A stretch of DNA of 9,161 nt from Planctomycetota bacterium (GTDB taxonomy: Bacteria > Planctomycetota > Phycisphaerae > UBA1845 > CAIVHJ01), in assembly GCA_022573485.1 (NCBI GenBank), contig JACZTW010000148.1, positions 1 through 9,161 of the forward strand. Reading direction: 5' to 3'. The position numbers and the translations under genes are program-made. Below, piece after piece: positions 5,597 through 9,161 of this stretch (position 1 is its first letter; every line of letters begins with the position of its first letter). The notes beneath the pieces are model-generated. The model saw only the letters and a program-made list of their open reading frames with translations. It did not search any database and was not told where the DNA came from.

Positions 5597-6157
5597 TCAT
5601 CCCGCGAAGGAAAACACTTGATTCTCGCCAAGTAATCGCCGGAGATGGTCGCCGAGAGTGCGGATGGCAGGGTGATGGGATTCGTAGCGGACACGACGCC
5701 GTGTCAAATCAGGCAGCGATCGAATGTGCTTCAGCAACAAAGCCAGTGCGTCGCTCTGGGCGGGCGACAATTCCGTGGCCTGGGCCGGGCAATCGAGGCG
5801 GACCACCAGCGCGGCGCCATAGCGCTCGAAGCGCTCGGCTCGATGCCACGCCTGCTGAACGCGAATCAGTCCCCGCTCCCCAATGACCAAATGGGCCCGC
5901 CGCGCGGCTCTCAAGTCTTTGTGCTTCAATAGATTGCGCCCTGAGGTGGCATTCGCGACGACGATCACATCCTGGAACCTGCGCGCCGCAGATTCGCTCG
6001 CAAGCGGTTCCGGAGCTCCGCCGGCGTGCAGCAATAATGCGGGCTGGGGCGAAGAATGCGACCGCCCTGGGCCTGAGCCGGAGAGCATGAGCGCGCCGCC
6101 GATCATGCTGATCGCGAGCGCTGCAAGAATTTTGAACATCCGTGTTTGCTGGTCCAT
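5597..6157 (-). CDS. secreted amidase/peptidoglycan-recognition-like protein with lost catalytic residues
   Basis: The 186-residue product has an N-terminal hydrophobic signal (FKILAALAISMIGGALML), from Met1 or from Met7 at 6139. Neither start has a convincing ribosome-binding site. The rest follows the layout of the N-acetylmuramoyl-L-alanine amidase 2/PGRP fold. It has a DVIVVANATSG strand where active enzymes have IVIHHT, then AHLVIGERGLIRVQQAW (cf. YHFVIG...I..GR), a helix after TELSPAQSDALALLLKHI, and VRYESHHPA with the expected late His. The first zinc-ligand His is absent (Ala/Asn there), the Tyr before HxVIG is Ala, and the last Cys/Lys is not evident. It therefore probably does not cut peptidoglycan and may only bind it in the periplasm. 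The family assignment rests on pattern similarity. It sits upstream of the kinase gene but has a separate promoter candidate. Confidence 0.62.
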   Translation of the reverse strand: MDQQTRMFKILAALAISMIGGALMLSGSGPGRSHSSPQPALLLHAGGAPEPLASESAARRFQDVIVVANATSGRNLLKHKDLRAARRAHLVIGERGLIRVQQAWHRAERFERYGAALVVRLDCPAQATELSPAQSDALALLLKHIRSLPDLTRRRVRYESHHPAIRTLGDHLRRLLGENQVFSFAG

Positions 6158-6216
6158 GGAGGCTGAGAGTTGCTGCCTACTGGAGCCTTCGGAGGCCTCG
6201 TTGCCGCCGTGTCAAG

Positions 6217-6245
6217 AATCTACCTCATGTATCGGCCGGTTGCAA
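6217..6245 (-). promoter_or_regulatory. candidate promoter for the amidase-like gene
   Basis: Minus-strand TTGCAA (6240-6245) and TAGATT (6217-6222), 17 bases apart, each match the sigma70 consensus at four of six positions. They lie in an AT-rich island (about 6211-6280) of an otherwise GC-rich gap. Confidence 0.4.
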
Positions 6246-6280
6246 AAAGTAAATCGAGTAAATTGTAGATTTTGAAAGAT

Positions 6281-6432
6281 ATGCGGCGGATCATCGGAGC
6301 CGCCCCCCATCGCGCCGGTCTCGTCCTCGGAATCCCGGGCCGCCCCTGCATTGCAAACGGTCGATTTCTTCGCACGCCGCGCGGATCCTCGACGGAGAAG
6401 CCTGCGATCCCTCTTCGCACGGTACCCGTCCT
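6281..6432. other. intergenic DNA without recognised content
   Basis: Together with the promoter candidate, heptamer array and hairpin this makes up the 345-base gap between the amidase-like gene and accD. A 66-codon minus-strand frame crosses it, but it has no ribosome-binding site and no family resemblance. Confidence 0.4.
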
Positions 6433-6480
6433 CTACTGGCTACTGGCTACCGACTACTGGCTACTGGCTACTTTGGCTAC
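6433..6480. repeat. 7-base tandem array (CTACTGG units)
   Basis: Units read CTACTGG, CTACTGG, CTACCGA, CTACTGG, CTACTGG and CTACTTT, then a partial GGCTAC. It abuts the hairpin behind accD. The period and core are like the array at 3583-3617. Confidence 0.75.
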
Positions 6481-6497
6481 GGCCGAAGGCCGCAGCC
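6475..6497 (-). terminator. strong hairpin just after accD, terminator-like
   Basis: Arms 6488-6497 and 6475-6484 pair over 10 bases (one G-T) around a TTC loop on the minus strand, starting five bases past the accD stop. No T-run follows, so it may stabilise the 3' end or work with Rho rather than act as an intrinsic terminator. Confidence 0.45.
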
Positions 6498-6502
6498 AAG
6501 CA

Positions 6503-7327
6503 TCACTTGCCGCAGAAATCGATGATCTTCGCGATTTCGGATCGCAGATCTTTGCGATGCACGATGCGGTCGATGAAGCCCTTCTCCAGCAGGAATTCGG
6601 CAGTCTGGAATCCTTCAGGCAATTCGGCTTTGATGGTATTGGCGATGACCCGCGGGCCGGCAAAACCGACCATGGCCTTGGGTTCAGCGATGATGACGTC
6701 TCCGAGCATCGCGAAGCTGGCGGCCACGCCCGCCGTGGTCGGATCGGTCAGGACCGTGATGTACAGGCCTCCCGCCTCCTCGAATTTGCCGATCGCTGCC
6801 GAGGTCTTGGCCATCTGCACCAGCGAGACCATGCCCTCCTGCATGCGGGCGCCGCCCGAGGCCGTCACGAGCACGAGCGGCAGGTTATCGTCCATGGCGC
6901 GCTCGACGGCCGACGTGACTTTCTCGCCGACCACCGCGCCCATGCTGGCCATGATGAACGAGGGGTTCATGACGCCCAAAATGACGCCCCGGCCCTTGAT
7001 GTAGGCCTTGCCGACGATGATGGCCTCTTTTTCGCCGGTCTTTTCCTGAACCTGCTGGATGCGTTCTTTGTACGGAATGCGGTCGATGAACTTGAGCGGA
7101 TCGGTGGTCACCAGATCGGCGAGAAACTCATCGAAAGCACCCTCGTCGCAGAGTTGTGTCACGCGCTTGCGGGCCTCGAGGCGATGGTGGTGGTCGCACG
7201 ACGGACAGACCCGCAAGGCTTCTTCAAACTCGCGGATGTAGAGCATCTCGCCGCAGGCTTGGCAGCGGTCCCACACGCCCTCGGGCACGTCGGGTTTCTT
7301 GGAGATCGGAGTTTGCTCGGTCGTCAC
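6503..7327 (-). CDS. accD: acetyl-CoA carboxylase carboxyltransferase subunit beta
   Basis: AccD works with AccA to transfer the carboxyl group from carboxybiotin on the carrier protein to acetyl-CoA, making malonyl-CoA for fatty acid synthesis in the cytoplasm. The 274-residue product is near the family's usual length. The N-terminal zinc ribbon is intact (Cys22, Cys25, Cys41, Cys44). The crotonase-like body shows FIMASMGAVVGEK (124-136), SGGARMQEG (157-165) and TDPTTAGVAASFAMLGDVIIAEP, then GPRVIANT. The start is a GTG at 7327 with GAGGG 9 bases upstream. It is the last gene of a likely rpe, phosphatase-like, accD operon, 27 bases after the preceding stop. The partner accA is not in the window. 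Confidence 0.97.
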   Translation of the reverse strand: MTTEQTPISKKPDVPEGVWDRCQACGEMLYIREFEEALRVCPSCDHHHRLEARKRVTQLCDEGAFDEFLADLVTTDPLKFIDRIPYKERIQQVQEKTGEKEAIIVGKAYIKGRGVILGVMNPSFIMASMGAVVGEKVTSAVERAMDDNLPLVLVTASGGARMQEGMVSLVQMAKTSAAIGKFEEAGGLYITVLTDPTTAGVAASFAMLGDVIIAEPKAMVGFAGPRVIANTIKAELPEGFQTAEFLLEKGFIDRIVHRKDLRSEIAKIIDFCGK

Positions 7328-7354
7328 GATGGGCGGCCCTCACTGAAAAAAAGT

Positions 7355-7936
7355 CTACGTTGTCAAGACGACCTTGTCTTCGTCGGCGCTGATCAAGTAG
7401 CGCAGGGGCTGATCGGAAGCCATCTTCCAAAACACATCAAAGCCCGCCTCCTCGAGATTGCAGCGCATGGCCGGAAACGACAACCGGCCCAACACGACGC
7501 CGAAACACTCGTTTCTGTGCTTGCGGGCGAGCTTGTTGAACACCGCGAGCAGACGCTCAGCGCCGTCGGCCAGATCTTCACTCTCCGGCGGATGAACACT
7601 GCTCGGGTCTCCCTTCCATTGTTTGTACGCCTTGCCGAACCGTTTCTTGAGCTGCTCGGGCGTCAAACCTTCCCACAGACCCATTCCGATTTCCTCGAGG
7701 TGGGCGACCTTCTTCGCTTTCGTGTTCAGCTGCTTGGCGAGCAGCCTGGCGGTTTGATCGCTGGGACTGCGGTCGCTGCAATAGATCGTCGCGGGCGCGT
7801 GGTCGGCAAGCATCGAGGCCCACTGCTCAATCTGCCGTTCGCCTTCTTCGTTGACGTCTACGGGCGTGCTCGAAGAAAAACGACCGGCCGCCTGCCAGTC
7901 GGTCTGAGCACAAGGAATCAAAATGGCTGAGGTCAT
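7355..7936 (-). CDS. histidine-phosphatase (phosphoglycerate mutase)-fold protein lacking the catalytic residues
   Basis: The 193-residue product aligns by eye along the length of the phosphoglycerate mutase/histidine phosphatase family. It has an N-terminal strand plus TDW, a YCSDRSPSDQTARLLA helix (cf. SDLxRAxQTA), LEEIGMGLWEGLTPEQL (80-96, with the usual Glu82 and WEG), a Kx(WKGDP) stretch and a PPESEDL segment (cf. P-GES). The signature LIRHGETxW reads LIPCAQTDW (6-14), so catalytic Arg and His are Pro8 and Cys9. The SDLxRA Arg is Pro58. The second His (cf. VVxHG) is replaced in VVLGRL (147-152). It should not phosphorylate or dephosphorylate by the known mechanism and may have a structural or regulatory role. 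It lies between rpe and accD. Start ATG at 7936. Confidence 0.8.
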   Translation of the reverse strand: MTSAILIPCAQTDWQAAGRFSSSTPVDVNEEGERQIEQWASMLADHAPATIYCSDRSPSDQTARLLAKQLNTKAKKVAHLEEIGMGLWEGLTPEQLKKRFGKAYKQWKGDPSSVHPPESEDLADGAERLLAVFNKLARKHRNECFGVVLGRLSFPAMRCNLEEAGFDVFWKMASDQPLRYLISADEDKVVLTT

Positions 7937-7960
7937 TGTTTGTGTTTCCGCCGGCCCTCA

Positions 7961-7983
7961 CGAGCGCGGCGCGCTAGCGCTCG
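7961..7983. repeat. inverted repeat straddling the rpe stop codon
   Basis: CGAGCGC (7961-7967) and GCGCTCG (7977-7983) are perfect 7-base arms with a 9-base spacer that contains the rpe stop (7974-7976). It could fold in the mRNA between rpe and the next gene; function unknown. Confidence 0.45.
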
Positions 7984-8666
7984 CTGCCTGCGGCCTTGCT
8001 CACCTGCGCTGCTTCGCGGATGCGGGCCATCGCCGCCACCGAGTCCAAGGCGCCGAATATAGCAAAACCGGCAACGAATGTGTCCGCTCCATTCTCGGCA
8101 GCCGAGCCGACAGTCTGGGGATCGATGCCCCCATCGATCTCTAAACGCTGATCCGGCTTGAGTTTACGGCTGATTTCGGCCGCTTTCGGTAGTACGTCGG
8201 CAATGAAGCGCTGCCCGCCAAAACCGGGCCAAACGCTCATCACCAGCACCAGATCCACTTGCGGTATCATCGGCTCAATATCTTTGAACGGCGTGTCCGG
8301 ATTCAAGGCAATGCCCACGTCACAGTCCAGACCGCGCACGTGGTCAATCACTTTGCGGGGTTCGTCAGTGGCCTCGATGTGGAAGGTGTAGTTGTTGCTG
8401 CCCGCCTTGATAAACGGCTCGGCGAACTTGTAGGGATCGGTAATCATGACGTGCGTATCGAAGTACAGTTCGGTGCAACCGCGGATTTTCTCGATCACCG
8501 GCACGCCGAAACTCAAATTAGGCACAAAGTGCCCGTCCATGATATCCAAGTGCAGAAGATCCGCACCGCCTTCCTCGACCATCGCGATCTGCTCCTTCAG
8601 TCGGCCGAAGTCCGCCGACAGCAGCGATGGAGCGATGCGAATGCGGGGCTCTTTCAAATCCTTCAT
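7974..8666 (-). CDS. rpe: ribulose-phosphate 3-epimerase
   Basis: Rpe interconverts ribulose 5-phosphate and xylulose 5-phosphate in the pentose phosphate pathway, in the cytoplasm. The 230-residue TIM-barrel product has APSLLSADF near the N-terminus, HLDIMDGHFVPN (39-50, metal ligands His39 and Asp41), FDTHVM (His72), NPDTP (122-126), MSVWPGFGGQRF (143-154) and EIDGGI (Asp178), so all expected metal and catalytic residues are present. Phosphate-binding Gly-rich ends (DGGI and VAGFAIFG) are also seen. The length is usual. The ATG at 8666 lacks a clear ribosome-binding site, but no better start is close. It is likely first in a cluster with the phosphatase-like gene (37-base gap) and accD. Confidence 0.97.
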   Translation of the reverse strand: MKDLKEPRIRIAPSLLSADFGRLKEQIAMVEEGGADLLHLDIMDGHFVPNLSFGVPVIEKIRGCTELYFDTHVMITDPYKFAEPFIKAGSNNYTFHIEATDEPRKVIDHVRGLDCDVGIALNPDTPFKDIEPMIPQVDLVLVMSVWPGFGGQRFIADVLPKAAEISRKLKPDQRLEIDGGIDPQTVGSAAENGADTFVAGFAIFGALDSVAAMARIREAAQVSKAAGSER

Positions 8667-8725
8667 GGTTGTTCAATGCGAAAGTGCAAGGAGCCGCATG
8701 CTTTAGCTTGCGCGACTGCGAGCTT

Positions 8726-8802
8726 GACCCGTCGCTCGCGCTCCGGGCTCTGATTCGAGTGTCACCGGCGCAAGTCAGAGCCCCAAGCGCCAGCGCGGGG
8801 TC
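8726..8802. repeat. imperfect inverted repeat with 28-base arms between pgk and rpe
   Basis: The arms at 8726-8753 and 8775-8802 match at 23 of 28 positions when one is reverse-complemented, with a 21-base spacer. They begin and end with GACCC...GGGTC and enclose GGGCTCTGA/TCAGAGCCC. The structure resembles dispersed palindromic repeats seen in planctomycete genomes and could also form a hairpin in the pgk-rpe transcript. Confidence 0.75.
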
Positions 8803-8847
8803 GCCTCGAAGTCGGACGCACCGTCGAGCTACTTATGAAACGCAATC

Positions 8848-9161
8848 CTAGGCATCGTCCAGCACTTCAAGGGATTGAAACTGCCGGCCTTCGAGGAATT
8901 CGAGGCATGCTCCGCCGCCGGTGGAGACATGCGTGATGCGCTTCTCGATTCCCGCCGCGATGAGCGCGGCTGCACTGTCGCCGCCGCCGACAATGCTGAT
9001 CGCCCCGCCGTCGGTCGCCTCGGCGACCGCTTGAGCGATCGCCAGTGTGCCCGCGTCGAAAGGCTTGGTTTCAAAAACGCCCATCGGTCCGTTCCACACG
9101 ATGGTTCGGGCTGTCGCGAGAATGTCGCAGTAGCCGGCGACGGTTTGAGGGCCAATGTCCA
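8848..9161 (-). CDS. pgk: phosphoglycerate kinase, C-terminal part (gene runs off the right edge)
   Basis: Pgk transfers phosphate between 1,3-bisphosphoglycerate and ADP in glycolysis, or the reverse in gluconeogenesis, in the cytoplasm. About 103 C-terminal residues are visible. They begin DIGPQTVAGYCDIL, then IVWNGPMGVFE, the nucleotide-binding GGGDSAAA loop, and HVSTGGGACLEFLEG, all hallmarks of the C-terminal domain. The stop is TAG at 8848. The 5' part and start lie beyond the window. The next gene on the strand, rpe, is 181 bases away across an inverted repeat, so cotranscription is possible but uncertain. Confidence 0.97.
   Translation of the reverse strand, partial: DIGPQTVAGYCDILATARTIVWNGPMGVFETKPFDAGTLAIAQAVAEATDGGAISIVGGGDSAAALIAAGIEKRITHVSTGGGACLEFLEGRQFQSLEVLDDA

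Noticed and set aside
4828..5886. A 352-codon plus-strand open frame
   Set aside because: It is antisense to the kinase and amidase-like genes and shows no domain pattern.
6220..6420. A 66-codon minus-strand frame between accD and the amidase-like gene
   Set aside because: No ribosome-binding site, Arg/Pro-rich GC-driven composition, and it overlaps the promoter candidate.
6433..6480. The CTACTGG array as a CRISPR
   Set aside because: Units are 7 bases with no spacers and no cas genes nearby.
6272..7930. A 552-codon plus-strand open frame
   Set aside because: It lies opposite accD and the phosphatase-like gene, whose families are recognisable. It has no family resemblance and is a GC-rich antisense shadow.
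1..9161. tRNA, rRNA, integrase, transposase or phage genes
   Set aside because: I looked for them on both strands and recognised none.

Overview
The window looks like a chromosomal segment of a GC-rich Planctomycetota bacterium, perhaps Phycisphaerae-like (inference). The clues are a prepilin-like protein with an H-X9-DG signature ending near a SADNSMYDLD tail, a secreted protein ending in two planctomycete-type DLDGxGxVG...LLLGxWG repeats, and a membrane protein with the C-terminal zinc ribbon CVRCGYDLRAS...CPECG. Nearly all genes are on the minus strand; only a short membrane-protein pair at about 2721-3530 is on the plus strand.

Reading right to left: the 3' part of pgk (phosphoglycerate kinase) enters from the right edge. 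A 181-bp gap with a 28-bp-arm inverted repeat follows. Next is a tight cluster of rpe (ribulose-phosphate epimerase), a histidine-phosphatase-fold protein that has lost its catalytic residues, and accD (acetyl-CoA carboxylase beta subunit), with gaps of 37 and 27 bp. A 345-bp gap with a hairpin, a heptamer array and a promoter candidate leads to a secreted, degenerate amidase/PGRP-like protein. Then comes a Ser/Thr protein kinase with its own good sigma70-type promoter, followed by a PPP-like metallophosphatase, which together may form a reversible phosphorylation pair.

At 3059-3530 (plus strand) a zinc-ribbon membrane protein gene is split by one extra G in a run of seven Gs. It follows a small three-helix membrane protein gene.

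The most striking part is 349-2640 (minus strand). A promoter candidate is followed by a complete cobalamin (B12) riboswitch with an intrinsic terminator and a readable anti-terminator. Downstream lie a secreted beta-rich protein with twin dockerin-like repeats and, translationally coupled to it by an ATGA overlap, a prepilin-like protein. No recognised B12 synthesis or TonB transport gene is in the window, so these two exported proteins are candidates for a B12-controlled surface function. The unit ends near a nested inverted repeat (268-324). At the extreme left a further minus-strand gene appears to begin at 28, with a good ribosome-binding site and a promoter candidate.
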